DNA of 64,000 nt from Galerina marginata (GCA_023014335.1 JAECYW010000001.1:3596001-3660000); one strand, 5' to 3'; counted from the first letter of the stretch, positions 43,554-54,511 are shown. Made by a program: numbers and translations. The notes: generated by a model from the sequence alone, not told the origin.

Positions 43554-45236
43554 ATGGAATGGGATCCTACAGGCGATGATACAGTGCCAATTGAAACAGG
43601 CATCCACTCACTCCCAAACGAGCTTCTCTCGCTCATTTTTGAGATGAACGACGATATGTTCTCCGACATCAACGCCCTCAAAGATACGCATCACAGTGCT
43701 CTCGTCTCCCAAAGGTGGCGTCAGATCCTCCTGCAGCGTTCGTCTGTTTGGGGAAAACTTATAGACCTCAAAGTGCTCTGCAAGGATAGCGCAGTCAAGG
43801 AAGAGTGGGTGAACGAGATACTTCGTCGGTCAGAGGGAGCCCTTCTTTGGATACGGGGCTCTATCGCCGGGCGCCATGACCAACTTCGGGCATGGAGGTG
43901 TTTCGAGCCTTTAATCAAGAACAATTGGACACAAATACAAAAGCTCGTCGTGGATGTCGCATCGATTGACGAGCGTTCTTCGACCTGGCAGATGATTTTC
44001 CAACCTGCACCCAATCTTGAGACATTCGAAGTCCGGTTCTATCACTACAACCCAAGGGACGGGCTGAATTTTCATGCCCCTTGGACGGTTACCAGTGAAA
44101 AAAGGCTGCTATTCTCCCGTTATCCCAGATATAATCTCTTCGCCAACAATGCACCAGCTCTGCGGGAATTTGTGCCCACCCAGATATATTTTTCCCTTAC
44201 CGCTTCGTGGTTATCAAACCTCTGTTCTATCTCTTTTTTGTACCCTGTTACCCTTCATAGAACCTTCCAAGCCATCGAGCAAATGCCACTGCTGGAGCGC
44301 CTTGAACTCAAAGGAGTTCAGTATTCACCTGACCAACCCAACCTCCCGCACCTCAGTTTTCCTAAGCTGACCGCCATCGTTGTGTCCCACTTCCTCTTTG
44401 TTTGCGCCATGGTGCTCAATCACATAACCCCAGCACCGGGTTGTTCCCTCTCCTTGAGTGCCCTCGACCGCTCTAACGAGTATCTCACAGCCACAGTCTT
44501 CCGAGATGCCAAGTGGGCCCTATCAAACCACTTGAAGCTCTTTTACCAAAGTCACACAGCCGCTGAGATCGCCTTGCGTTGTCGGGCTCGAGCGTTCAGC
44601 TTTACCAGCACAACCACTGGCTCCAGAGTAAATCCCTCCTTTGTAGTCAATTTGCCATTTGGCCCAATGTCACTGACATTCCACCACTTGAGACCATTTG
44701 ATGACCTTATTCTTGCATTCAAGTTCAATTCTGCCAGTTTCCCCGTCGCCCACACGCTTGATCTCCAATTCGACATCCCAACCTCACACTGCTACACCTC
44801 CCTCCTTACCTTATCGGATTTTTCTGCCGTTGAGGCGCTTCATGTACAGGAGTCCTCGTTGACGACGATCTGCAAACTCAAGGAGCAAAAACTTAGCCCA
44901 GGCTCGAAAGCCTTGCCTCCACCTCAGGCCTTGCTTTTCCCCGCTCTCAAGACGCTAAGAATTACAGGCGTTAAAGTACCGCGGTCCTTCGACAAAGCCC
45001 GCATCTCACCACTCTTCCTGTTCCTCAAGGCCTATCGCCGGCATAAATGCCCTATCCAGGTCCTTGAATTCTACCCTGCGAATAGACATCCGCAGCTTGG
45101 AAATCTTCGGCCTTTTGGCCGTCTTCTGGATGCGGAAATGGCCGGTATGACGCTGAAAGTGTTGGCACAAGGTGGAGACAGCAGAGAGGTGGTGTGCGGG
45201 GGGGTTACCGCGTATAGACTATTTCTTGAGTATTGA
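43554..45236 (+). CDS. F-box-like protein F6 (intact)
   Basis: Intronless, 560 codons, start MEWDPTGDDTVPIETGIHSL after the shared leader. F-box-like block at residues 17-70: LPNELLSLIFEMNDDMFSDI and ALVSQRWRQILLQRSSVWGK. Family landmarks continue: SEGALLWIRGSIAGRHDQ, NNWTQIQKLVVDVASIDE, APALREFVPTQIYFSLTA, ITPAPGCSLSLSALD, and the end VVCGGVTAYRLFLEY. It is the intact counterpart of the broken F4, with which it agrees over the whole length, including YRRHKCPIQVLEFYPANRHP. F4 is in the opposite orientation across the inverted repeat. Likely an SCF-type substrate receptor. Confidence 0.85.
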   Translation: MEWDPTGDDTVPIETGIHSLPNELLSLIFEMNDDMFSDINALKDTHHSALVSQRWRQILLQRSSVWGKLIDLKVLCKDSAVKEEWVNEILRRSEGALLWIRGSIAGRHDQLRAWRCFEPLIKNNWTQIQKLVVDVASIDERSSTWQMIFQPAPNLETFEVRFYHYNPRDGLNFHAPWTVTSEKRLLFSRYPRYNLFANNAPALREFVPTQIYFSLTASWLSNLCSISFLYPVTLHRTFQAIEQMPLLERLELKGVQYSPDQPNLPHLSFPKLTAIVVSHFLFVCAMVLNHITPAPGCSLSLSALDRSNEYLTATVFRDAKWALSNHLKLFYQSHTAAEIALRCRARAFSFTSTTTGSRVNPSFVVNLPFGPMSLTFHHLRPFDDLILAFKFNSASFPVAHTLDLQFDIPTSHCYTSLLTLSDFSAVEALHVQESSLTTICKLKEQKLSPGSKALPPPQALLFPALKTLRITGVKVPRSFDKARISPLFLFLKAYRRHKCPIQVLEFYPANRHPQLGNLRPFGRLLDAEMAGMTLKVLAQGGDSREVVCGGVTAYRLFLEY

Positions 45237-45736
45237 CTCGGAGTAGGTAGACGTCATTTCTGACTTTTCTTTCTAGTATGGATCTCGTAACTTCATGAAT
45301 ACAGACCTAATTTTTTTTTCTTCCAAACCAAGATGTACAGTACTTACAACAAGTGTCTCTTTTGTACCAATGAAGAAGGCTTCACCCTGCGAATTAGATT
45401 TAATATCGAATCAATCCTTAATTAAGCTTTACATAGGATGTTTGTTGTTATGGTTGTTAAAATCCTTATTTTGAGAGCACAAATGGTTATCTAAAGTACG
45501 TACTCGACATGCTATGGGGCCAGGTTTGAGGTTAATCACTGGCGACGAGCGGAGGATCAGTTGGGACTTGCTGGAAACTGATGGATAAAAGGGAAAGCCC
45601 TCCAAGTCGAATCACTTCGTAACAAGTTGGTAATTTAATGCGGAACTACGGGGCCGGGCCGCCGGACATACGAGGATTTGACAGATCTCCTTATTCTCTC
45701 CAACTTTTGGTCATTCACACCTGAAAACCTCATCAT
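45237..45736 (+). promoter_or_regulatory. F6-F7 spacer with variant F-box element
   Basis: 500 bp. GGCGACGAGCGGAGGATCAG at 45541-45560 resembles the flank of the hairpin repeat found near 53.4 and 57.4 kb. GGGCCGGGCCGCCGGACATA at 45650-45669 is a variant of the F-box upstream element, and the leader before the F7 ATG is of the F5/F8 type. No gene was seen. Confidence 0.45.
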
Positions 45737-47298
45737 ATGGAAATGTATCCTCTAGGAAACGCAGAGCCGGTCGAAACGGGCATTCACAGCCTCCCTGACG
45801 AACTTATCTGTCTCATTTCCTCGATGAACGGCGATATGTTCTCCAACAACGACGCTCTCAAGGACACGCGTCGTACATCTCAAGTCTGCCATAGATGGCG
45901 CCGGATTCTCCTGGATTTCCCTTTAATCTGGGGAAGACTAATCGATCTCAACGCCCTCTGCAAGGTTACAGTCAAGGAAGAGTGGGGAAACGAGGTACTT
46001 CGTCGATCACAGGGAGCCTTTCTCTGGATACAAGGCCCGGTCATTAACAAAAATCGGTCCCGGGTGTTCTTTGAGCACCTCATATATAAGCATTGGACAC
46101 AAATACAGAAGCTCGTTGTGTATGTCCCTCCGTTTTATCTGGGTTATCTGAACTGGCAAATTATCCTTCAACCTGCCCCCGGTCTTGAGACCTTTCAAAT
46201 TCAGTTCTACCACCCCGATTCCTATGGTGGACTAAATTTCCGCCGCATATGGAGAGCTACCAGTGAAGAAAAACGCTTATTTTCCCGTTTCCCTCAAGAT
46301 GCTCGCCCCGCGCTCTTTTCCAACAATGCACCATCTCTACAAACATTTCTGGCCACCCAGATATATTTCTCCGTTAGCGCACCATGGTTATCAAACCTAC
46401 GTTCTGTCTCCTTTTCCTCGCCCGTTACCCTTCATAAAACATTTCAAGCCATCCAGCAAATGCCACTACTCGAGTGCCTTAATGTAGAAAAACTTCAATA
46501 CACACACGATAAACTCATCCTCCCACACCTCAGCTTCACCAGGTTGACTGATATCGTTTTGTCCGGCCGCTTCAATTTTTGCTTCCAGGTCCTCAGTCAC
46601 ATAACCCCAGCTGCTGGGTGTTTTCTTTCCTTATCGGCACGGGCCCGTCACGGTGAGAGTCGCACAACCCAGATCCTCCTAGATGCAAACAAGACCCTAT
46701 CAAAATACTTAAGAATCTTTCACCAAAGTCACCCAACCACTCAGATTTTATTGGTCTGCCGTCCCAGCTATTTCAAGTTTATAGATACAAGTCCTCGCCG
46801 AAGCAAGGACGGCCCATTCTTCAAAGTGTCCTTCCTATTTGGTCCAGAAACATTATCATCCCCAACGTTCCCCAACAGTGAATTGAGAGCCTTCGACGCC
46901 CTTATTTCCATATTCACAATTGGATCCGCTTCCTTTCCCTTCGTCCGCACGCTCGACCTCCACCTTGTTGTCCCGACCCTATACACCTCCTTCCTCTCCA
47001 CGTCACAATTTTTTGGTGTCGAGGTACTTCATACGGATGAGCCAGCTTTGACAACGATCGTGTCTCACCCTTCATCCATTTCCTTAACGCTTGCCGCGAT
47101 CATGGGTGTCCTATCACTGTACTTGAGGTTTATCCAACAATAACAAGTCCACGACTCGGATATCTTCAGCCATTTGAACGTATTCTGGATCAGGACATGG
47201 TAGGCATGACACTAAAGGTTATATCGCATGAAGGGGAGGAGGGTAGAGAAGTGGCGTGCGGCGGAGGCAATATTCAAAGACTCCTCCTTGAATATTGA
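45737..47298 (+). pseudogene. F-box-like F7, broken by a ~112-nt deletion
   Basis: Open for 468 codons from MEMYPLGNAEPVETGIHSLP, with the F-box-like block LPDELICLISSMNGDMFS and QVCHRWRRILLDFPLIWGRL and the subgroup marker GNEVLRRSQGAFLWIQGPVI. At about 47059, after ALTTI, alignment with F5 shows about 112 nt missing (through the FPALKTLRLTG block). The rest of the family sequence (ILFL-like helix, VLEVYPT, LGYLQPFERILDQDMVGMTL, final LEY at 47298) is present in another frame, and the actual frame stops at 47141-47143. The product would lack the last ~100 family residues. Subgroup as F5 and F9. Confidence 0.75.
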
Positions 47299-47749
47299 GT
47301 ATATTTCCTTCTGTTTCGAGTTTCCTTTCGCGGGTTTACCCACTGATCGATGATTTCTCAACTTCATAAACACAATTTGAAACGTTTTTTTTTCGTTTTC
47401 GTCAAAAGGATCGCCAGAACTATCTATTAGGTATTTAGAAATAAAGTATGCTTTTTTTCGTTAAAGTAATATGCTAGCAGAAGCCTTTATAAGACGCCAA
47501 GGTGTGGAAGAGCAGCACTGAAATGAGGAACCGACGATGAGTTAGAGTCTCGGGTTCGTACAAGAGACTCACTCCTACTTATGCGATCGTAAAGGGAAAA
47601 TACGATTCGAACAACGCTGATCAGGAAGACTACGTCCAATCGTTACTTCGGTTTATGAAATGCCAATCGAGCACCCCACAAAACTAGCACCCTCCTCTAC
47701 ATTGCGAATGATGGCGGACGGCGGCCAACACAACTGCCGTCTCTTGTGC
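47299..47749. other. Spacer, nothing recognised
   Basis: About 450 bp after F7, AT-rich at first. No gene or shared repeat was noticed before the degenerate repeat region begins at about 47750. Confidence 0.4.
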
Positions 47750-50220
47750 TATTCATCCAACCAACAGGATGCAGCACAACATGTAGCTCTCCCTTGTAAG
47801 AACGGATGGCTGCGCAGATTTGCCTGCATTGGAGATAGATGCCCCTTTATTTTCGACTGTGGGTGGGAATCGGAAGGTGGGCTGATAAGTCGAATCGACG
47901 TTGAGCTCTGAAGGCTGGTTAGGGTATGACTTGATGATGGCGACAACAACGATAACGGCAGTAACATACACGACGTATCAGAGAAGAGTCTCTAATTCAC
48001 AACGACGTGGGACAGAACATCCAGCATTGAAAGGAGAAGACGTCATAAGCAGGAATATAAACACAAGCCAGCTAATCATAGGCGATGGACGCAGGCGATA
48101 GCCTCATAAAGGGTTGGAATGGCAGCGAGGAGGACAGACGTTGGGGGCCGAGGCTGGTGGAAGGCTGCCGCGTCCAATATTCAACATCAGTCAGCTGCTT
48201 GGGTCGAAATCGAGGTCAAAGAGACCCTGTTGGTCGTCGCGTTCGCGCTCGTGCTGGTGTTCATGGCCTAGTCTTGTCCTTTCGATTCAATCCCGGCCTG
48301 TGACACTGCGAGTGAATAATCGAACTTGAAGCTTGAAGCCGAAGTGGAAATGCAGATGACCTGAGGGGACTGATGACTCGGTAGGTCTTGAAGTTGAAGG
48401 CACGGGCGGGGATCGTATGTGGGTATGACCATCATCCAATGCGTAATCATCACCCTCCTCCTCCACATCCGCCCCCTCCTCCGCATCCGACTTCTCCTCC
48501 GTATCCGCACCCGCACCCCCAATCACCTGCTTCACTCTGTGTCTGCCTCCAAACCAATTCCAATTCCAATACGCACAGCCATTAATCAACTGAGGCCGGG
48601 GATTCAGGGAACAACGTATGTTCATATCCCACTCGTCGGGCAGGGGATGTTTTGGATAGTAGCGAGGAAGGAGATGGGGGATCGTCGAACTGGCGTCTTG
48701 CTTGAACTGCACGCGGATCTGTGGATGCTCGGAAAGTTGTGATGAGGGTGAAGGTTGCGATCACTGGTAAGTAAGCCAAGGGTACAATGACAGGCCATTT
48801 TTGAAGCACAGGAACGGTGAAGCGGCAGACAAACGGGACGAGGTTGAGGGTCCAGAATGTATATTCGCAATTGGCCGATACACCAGAAGCAGCCGGCTAG
48901 CACTAGAATAATGAATGCATGATGCAGCAGCACGCAGCAAGTAGCTCTCGTTCGTGCTCATGCTCGTAAGAACGGCTGACTTGAGGATGAAGGTTGCGAT
49001 TACCGGTAATAGGCCTAGAGGTTCCTCTGTTGCCTGGAAAATTGGAATGGGATAGCGCTAAACGAGCCGGAGGAGGTCAAGAGTCAAAATGTCTCGTAGC
49101 TCGTAGCATCGAGTCGCGGTTGGAGGTACCATGGGCAAAACTGGCGATGCACAAGAAGTCTCGACCAAAACTAAGGCGAAGAAACAAGCATCATTTAAAA
49201 AAAGTCTCGAGTCGTACAGGAGACCTCTTACCTTTTCATAACATCTTAAAAGAACGGCGTCAAAGGCGAAAGCTACGCTCTGTTCATTCGTTCCTTCGTT
49301 CCTTAAGGTTTTGCAATACCAATAGATGATCCGGGTCGGGTGGCGAAGTTGCAGTACCACTCAACAGGCAGCGGCCATCCTACCAAAACTTCCACTTCAG
49401 CTTCGAAGAAATCCATCCACGAGGACGATCCAACCGAAAAAAGTCCAGACGCAGCAGCACGTAGCCCTCGCTCGTAAGAACGTCCGGATAGGGTCGTGAA
49501 GTGGGAAGTTTGACGGCGTTGGGTCGGTTGTTGTAATGTCTGCTGTGGGTGGAAACCGGAAGTGACAATGTTGATTCCGTGAGGCTGGTTAGGATTAGGA
49601 TACGACTTGATGAGGGTGACAACGGCAGTGGTGGCAGGATCATCCATGACAGATTAGGAAAGAGTCTTGGCACACTTCCAATCGAAAATGACGCGGTGAT
49701 GTGCATCCAGTCTTGAGAGAAGATGACGATTTCATGAGCAGGAAAACCCAGCCCATCGTGATGGACCCGCGTTTAGGCCAAAAGTACGGTTGAAGTAGCA
49801 GGCGACGGGGCTAGGAGGCTGCTGCTGCCAATTTTCAATACCAGCAAACGATGGCTGGGTTGAAGTCGACGTCGAAGTGTCGGTCGTAGTGTTGATGCTG
49901 ATGGTCATGTTCGTGGCCCCAACTGGCCCTGCCGTGGCTGACTTGAAGAACCAACTCCACCAACATCCTCCACATCCGCCTCCGACACCAATACAATCCG
50001 TAATTACCACTTTACACGGGCAGGAGAAGCCCGTGCCAACTTTCTCAAAGCTCTCGGCACTCAATATCCTTCCTGGAACAATCACAACGTCGGTATAGGT
50101 CCGCTGCTGATGTACGCTGGAATGAGGTCGTTGAAGGAAGTTCCCCCTTTGCTGCGGCTGCTGACGTAGCTGCGGCCCAGGTCCAAACTCCAAGTTCTAA
50201 GCCTTGTGCGGAAGGCTGCC
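47750..50220 (-). repeat. Degenerate tandem copies of an unknown minus-strand gene
   Basis: Blocks about 1.65-1.7 kb apart are homologous: 47860-48275 corresponds to 49540-49925 (GGCTGGTTAGG.., TACGACTTGATGA.GG.. , GTTCATGGCC against GTTCGTGGCC). A further motif with GCAGCAGCACG and CTCGTAAGAACG occurs at about 47770, 48920 and 49449. Translated on the minus strand, the paired blocks give similar peptides, for example VVVAIIKSYPNQP against AVVTLIKSYPNPNQP, and PLAYLPVIATFTL against PLGLLPVIATFIL, the latter possibly membrane-spanning. No single intact frame joins them. I read this as at least two, probably three, decayed copies of one gene that I cannot identify. Open frames of 100-150 codons inside should not be taken as genes. 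Confidence 0.45.
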
Positions 50221-50686
50221 ACCTGAAGTAGTAGGGAGGTTGGACGGAGGGGGAGTGGGTGGCGCTGTATCTTTCAGCCAGCCGGTCGAAACCACTCAAT
50301 GTTTTGGTGTAGGAAAATAAGGGGAGACCGTCCCTTCGATCGCGTTATGAACCAGATGGAGCTCCAATTGAAGCAGCTTCAGAAGGAAAATGGCGTCGCC
50401 AGAATGGATGACTCCGGAAACGCAGGAGAGGAAAGGGCTAAGGCAAGTCTAAGTGCGCATCTCCTCCGATCCCGAGATGCAGGAGCCAACCGCCGAACGC
50501 CATCTTCTGGGCCCTGGCAGCACTGTGACCAAAGGTGCCACGTCTTCCACGGTTTTCTGTGTTTTGAGGTACTGGACTTGGGTCTGCGCTTTGAATGACT
50601 CCCTTTGAATCCCTTTATCGTGTACAAAGAGGGCGAGAGTGAAGATTGGTGGAGGATTGAATCCTTGATGACGAGAAAAGAATCAC
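50221..50686. other. Spacer before the NACHT relic
   Basis: About 470 bp. A 99-codon open frame starts at 50299 and encodes a Gln/Glu-rich N-terminus (MELQLKQLQKENG) followed by nothing familiar. It may be part of the decayed NACHT gene's leader or chance; I do not call it. Confidence 0.35.
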
Positions 50687-52177
50687 ATGATGTTCATAGG
50701 ATGTCCAGAAATGGATATTCCTTCCTTTCTCGGTACTCTGACGCAGAGATGTTCACCTCCAGCGCCGTTATTACAGGGGGCACTTTTATACAGCAGAACC
50801 AGTAAGTCGAGCCTCAGCGTCTCATTCCAACTTCAAGAGGTACAACACCGTGACCGTCATGTCTTCAAGTTGATTCTCCGCTGATAACGATTATAACTAG
50901 ATGGTTTTGAGCGTCTTTACGAGGCTGTTTCTCCTGCGGCTTTCCATGACCGCTTCGACGCTGGAAATACACATCGTCAACCTGACCCAAATGCCGAACT
51001 CGTGTCGCAGATCGTGGATTGGGTTTCCGGGAACGGCGACTCGGATATCGACAGCCCAAGCGGCGAGGCATTCATGATGCTGGATGATGCTGGTATACAC
51101 CACCCCACGAACAAGGACCGCTCTCGTGCAGACGCATCTCAAAATCACGCCCGATCCCTCGTCGCTACGATTTTCTATCAGGTAGTTCTCACCCTCCCAG
51201 CCACAAGAGAGCCCATCGTGGCTGCTGTCGAGCGCGACCCTCTCATTTTCTTCAAATCGCTCGAAACACAATTTTTACGGCTTGTCATTGAACCTCTAAG
51301 CTCAGCTTCAAATAACCCGGGACTTTCCTTCCTCATCTCGTAGTCATCGACGCGCTAGATGAATGCGACGACGAAGCTGTTCGTACCAGGATTCTGCGTC
51401 TTCTCTTCGGGGGCCCGTCGAGAGGGTTTCCTTTTGCCAAAAGTTCAATTCCTACTTACAACCCAACCCACTCCAGACATCACTTCCACCGTCAGCTCGA
51501 AACCAGTTCACGACGTTTCGACGTGCTTAATGCTTACAGGTGCATATCACCGCGACGAAGATATCCATCTATTCCTTCGCAAACGGTTGCAAAATATCAT
51601 TGTCGATCATCCAAAACGCGCTGACATCCCCTCCGGAAGGCCTACAAACCGTGATGTAGAGGAAGTAGTCAAAAGGACTTCAGGCCAGTTCATCTACACG
51701 CTAACAGTTATCAGGTATGTTTCTTCCAAATCTCACAATCCAACGACTCGGCAGGGGATTGTCCTCAGCTTACGCCGTCCTCGGCGACATTCCCTGTTTC
51801 CTGATCTCGATGTCTTATACAGTCACATCCTTTCCACCGTTGACAGTATCGACGCCGTCCTCCGCATCTTAGGGTTAGCATTTCTAGGAAACTACCCCTC
51901 CACAGAGTTGATAGAAGGAATACTCGGGCTTGCAAACGGGGAACTCCACATCCTGCTCAAAGAACTCGACACGATCATTTCCGTCAACGCCGACAGCTCC
52001 CCGCGAATCGAACTCCTCCATCCCTCCCTCCCCGCTTTCCTCCTCGACGAATCGCGCTCGAACGAACTCCATCTCAGTCCGGCGCTGAGGCATGCAGAGT
52101 ACGCATACCTATGTTTCAAACGTATCTTCAGACCATGTACGCCCTGCTCTTTTCCATTTAAGCAGACTCGGTTTTGA
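50687..52177 (+). pseudogene. Decayed NACHT (STAND) NTPase without P-loop
   Basis: Order of recognisable pieces: AEMFTSSAVITGGTFIQQNQ near 50745-50805, like the ING-GTF motif at the head of Agaricomycete NACHT proteins; LYEAVSPAAFHDRFDAGN near 50920; a jump with no GxxxxGK[ST] loop; LVATIFYQVVLTLPATREPI; the Walker B-like VVIDALDECDDEA at about 51340-51380 in a different frame; then, in the first frame again, FLLTTQPTPDI, VKRTSGQFIYTLTVIRYVS, DLDVLYSHILSTVDSIDAVL, IELLHPSLPAFLLDESRS to a stop at 52177. Frame changes and the missing P-loop show it is non-functional. NACHT proteins are the fungal NLR-like receptors linked to non-self recognition. Confidence 0.7.
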
Positions 52178-52734
52178 AGGAAGTTGATTTGATCACAGCC
52201 ACAGATAAAATACACCTGCTCATCTTCCAGTCTCTTGTCCGCCATCTCGGAATGGTCGCGCAGACGCCTTAGATTCGCCAAGATATAAGAGAATTTCCGA
52301 ACATGGAGGTTGCTCACGCATAGGCCCGTAGGCGGATGCAATGAATTCTTTTCACTCTTCGGGGACTACTTCTCTCGATGATCAGGGAACCGGTGGGTCT
52401 CTGGACAAGGTGTGATGCAGGTCTAACCTCGTTTTATGTTAAGCAGATATTTTGTGTTTGCCGCATTCCTCTTACGGCAAAAGATTCATATGCCTTGACC
52501 CCCGTTGGTTCTATGAAGCCAAATCTGAAAGTGGAAAAGGAGGCGTGGTGGAGAGAAACCAGGGACCGGGGATTCAGACCTCCTCGACTACGCCTTAGAA
52601 CGAGTTGAAGTATCCGCAACTCGATATCCGCAATTCTACATCTCCCCAGGATATCCCAGTCACACCTCCGCGAGCTCCAAAAGGGAAATCGCCACAATTG
52701 TCATTATTGTAGAGAGCGCGGTGTCGTCAATATT
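52178..52734. other. Spacer after the NACHT relic
   Basis: About 560 bp. The first part may be 3' remnant of the NACHT gene. No other coding signal was seen. Confidence 0.4.
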
Positions 52735-53122
52735 GCCTGGACTTATAGTCCAGGTTTTATCAAGTCTCAAATGGTCATGTGACAACCAAATAAGGAAGTA
52801 AAAGGTCTGGGTCACCGGCCCCCTCTTACCGAAATTAATTTCTGAGCGTTTGGGGGAAATCCTACTTCGAGAGTACTTCATCTTTTGAATATGGAAGCAA
52901 CTTCATCAACGCCGCAAGGAGTCAACCGGAGGTTGGCGACGAGCAGCGGAAAATCCGAGCCATATAATTCTTCCTGATAAATTTATTATCTTTTTTCTCA
53001 ATTTTTTCTTCGTTGATTCTTCGTAGGTGCCAGGACACCCGCGGGGTACATGACCATCTATCAAAAGTAGCCGTCGAATGAAGTTAAAGAGTATTTATTT
53101 AATTATTCATTAGGGTCCAGGC
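52735..53122 (+). mobile_element. MITE-like ~390-bp unit, copy 2
   Basis: Same ends as copy 1 at 42967-43355: GCCTGGAC at 52735, a palindrome CCTGGACT-TAT-AGTCCAGG, the ATGGTCATGTGAC block, and GTCCAGGC ending at 53122 followed by GTTGCCCGCAGGGCCATTAA. Total length is almost equal, but internal indels displace the middle (GGTGCCAGGACACC at about 53026). A degenerate hairpin repeat lies inside at 52921-52937. Non-coding. Confidence 0.5.
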
Positions 53123-53400
53123 GTTGCCCGCAGGGCCATTAACAGGAATATACTACTCCTGTAGTTGAGAACTACCGGGCCGGACATACCGACGATCATC
53201 GATCACAAGTTACGAGTCCCCTTTAGGGGATGTCGTTCTATAATACGAGGATTGGTAGCGTGGAAATTAAGTGCCCTAACATAGTAATGCATTCAGGGTC
53301 TTTTTACCTTTCCAAGGCAAAACTCAGGGGATTTTTCGTTTTTCAGGGTCTTCCATCGTAATGCTGCTTACTTTTTATAGTGCTTGACAAATTGTGATTA
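53123..53400 (+). promoter_or_regulatory. Orphan F-box-type upstream element
   Basis: ACCGGGCCGGACATACCGAC at 53173-53192 matches the element found upstream of F-box genes, and sits at the same place relative to the MITE-like unit as the F6 element does. No F-box gene follows for almost 5 kb. This suggests a former F-box locus whose coding part has been lost, or a copied promoter fragment. Confidence 0.4.
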
Positions 53401-53414
53401 CAATATTTATTCAC

Positions 53415-53460
53415 CGGGCCACGAGGAGCCAACCGAAGGTTGGCGACAAGTGGCGCGGCA
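53415..53460 (+). repeat. Hairpin-bearing repeat, copy 1
   Basis: CCGGGCCACGAGGA followed by GCCAACC-GAA-GGTTGGC (perfect 7-bp stem, 53428-53444) and GACAAGTGGCGCGGCA. A near-identical copy lies at 57398-57445 and a weaker one at about 52913-52950. Function unknown; possibly part of a larger dispersed repeat. Confidence 0.55.
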
Positions 53461-54364
53461 CACTAGAGTTGGATACTACGTGATCTTATCTGAATGTTGA
53501 CTGAAAATCCAATGCATTGATGTGTTTACGGTGCACTAGTACTGTGCACTGCGTTTTAATCGTAAGCAATCAGCGTGCCCGAATTGCACAGCCACAAGCG
53601 CCTATGTGAGACAACAATCGACGACTTTGACCTTCCTCAAACACCACCATGATCTTTGCCCTCCCTCACCTTGCCCCCTTCTACCTCACTAGAAGAGCGG
53701 GTGATCACAGGGCTTTCCGTTGACTGAGGAAGGTCGAAGAAAACGGAGAGGAGAAGGTGGATTCCCTGCGAATGCGGAGTCAAGCTTCAATTCGAGCTGG
53801 ATTTGCAGAGAACGGGCTTTCGTAAGTCTTTCCTTCGATCCTCGTATGACATGCGCTCACCACTGTGCAGGACCCTTGATTGGTATGCTGCCTCCTTGAA
53901 TGCTACTGTCATACGCCCGAGAACGCCCACGCCGTCATCACATTTTACTCTCAACGGTCCTTGTGTAAACCTTGGGCGATGAGTCTGAATTGGCTCTCGG
54001 TGGTTGGCTTGGAAAAATAATAAGGCTGCCGGCCTCGTTCGTAAGTTATCGAAGTACGACAATCCAAACACCCACCATGGCCCGGGATACCCTAACTCAC
54101 GTCGCCGCAATCCCCAGATCGTTCAGATTGTCCCGCGCCGCTTTCAGTTTCGGTTTCGCCTTCCACTCTACACTCGACAGACGTCCAGATATGTTTCGAC
54201 GTTTGAGTCAAGTTGGATTCGGATGATAGATGGTTATGCAAAACACGGTTGCCATTGCTTTTAGTAAGTCATTTGGCTCTTGCAATCATGTTATGATTCA
54301 AACACCCACCGTCCATCAGGAAAAAAACACATTCCTATGTTGGGCTACGTTGTCTCCAGAGCCG
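53461..54364. other. Gene-poor region, no confident gene
   Basis: About 900 bp. CTTTGACCTTCCTC near 53628 and GAGGAAGGTCGAAG near 53726 form an imperfect inverted repeat about 85 bp apart. A minus-strand frame of 107 codons (53787-54110) has no recognisable motif. No gene is called. Confidence 0.4.
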
Positions 54365-54511
54365 CAGTAGCCAGGTAGACAAGTCCCCTGTGTTGTAGAC
54401 TCCGTAGCCTCCTGCACATGTTTGGTAGGTCTCCGTAGCCTCCTCATACGGATACGTCATGCTACGGAGTCACAGGTATCCTTAGGGCTACATGTCTACC
54501 AGTGCTACGGA
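54365..54511 (+). repeat. Small inverted-repeat unit, MITE-like
   Basis: The ends are imperfect inverted copies: CAGTAGCCAGGTAGACAAGT at the left and the complement of ACATGTCTACCAGTGCTACG at the right. Inside, CTCCGTAGCCTCC occurs twice and GCTACGGAG in the opposite sense twice, so the ~147 bp could fold on itself. Non-coding. Confidence 0.4.

Noticed and set aside
48287..48712. A 141-codon minus-strand protein with an acidic stretch
   Set aside because: It lies inside the degenerate repeat region, is not conserved as a whole between the repeat units and shows no motif.
50299..50598. A 99-codon plus-strand gene
   Set aside because: No recognisable domain and no splice partner; more likely chance or leader sequence of the NACHT relic.
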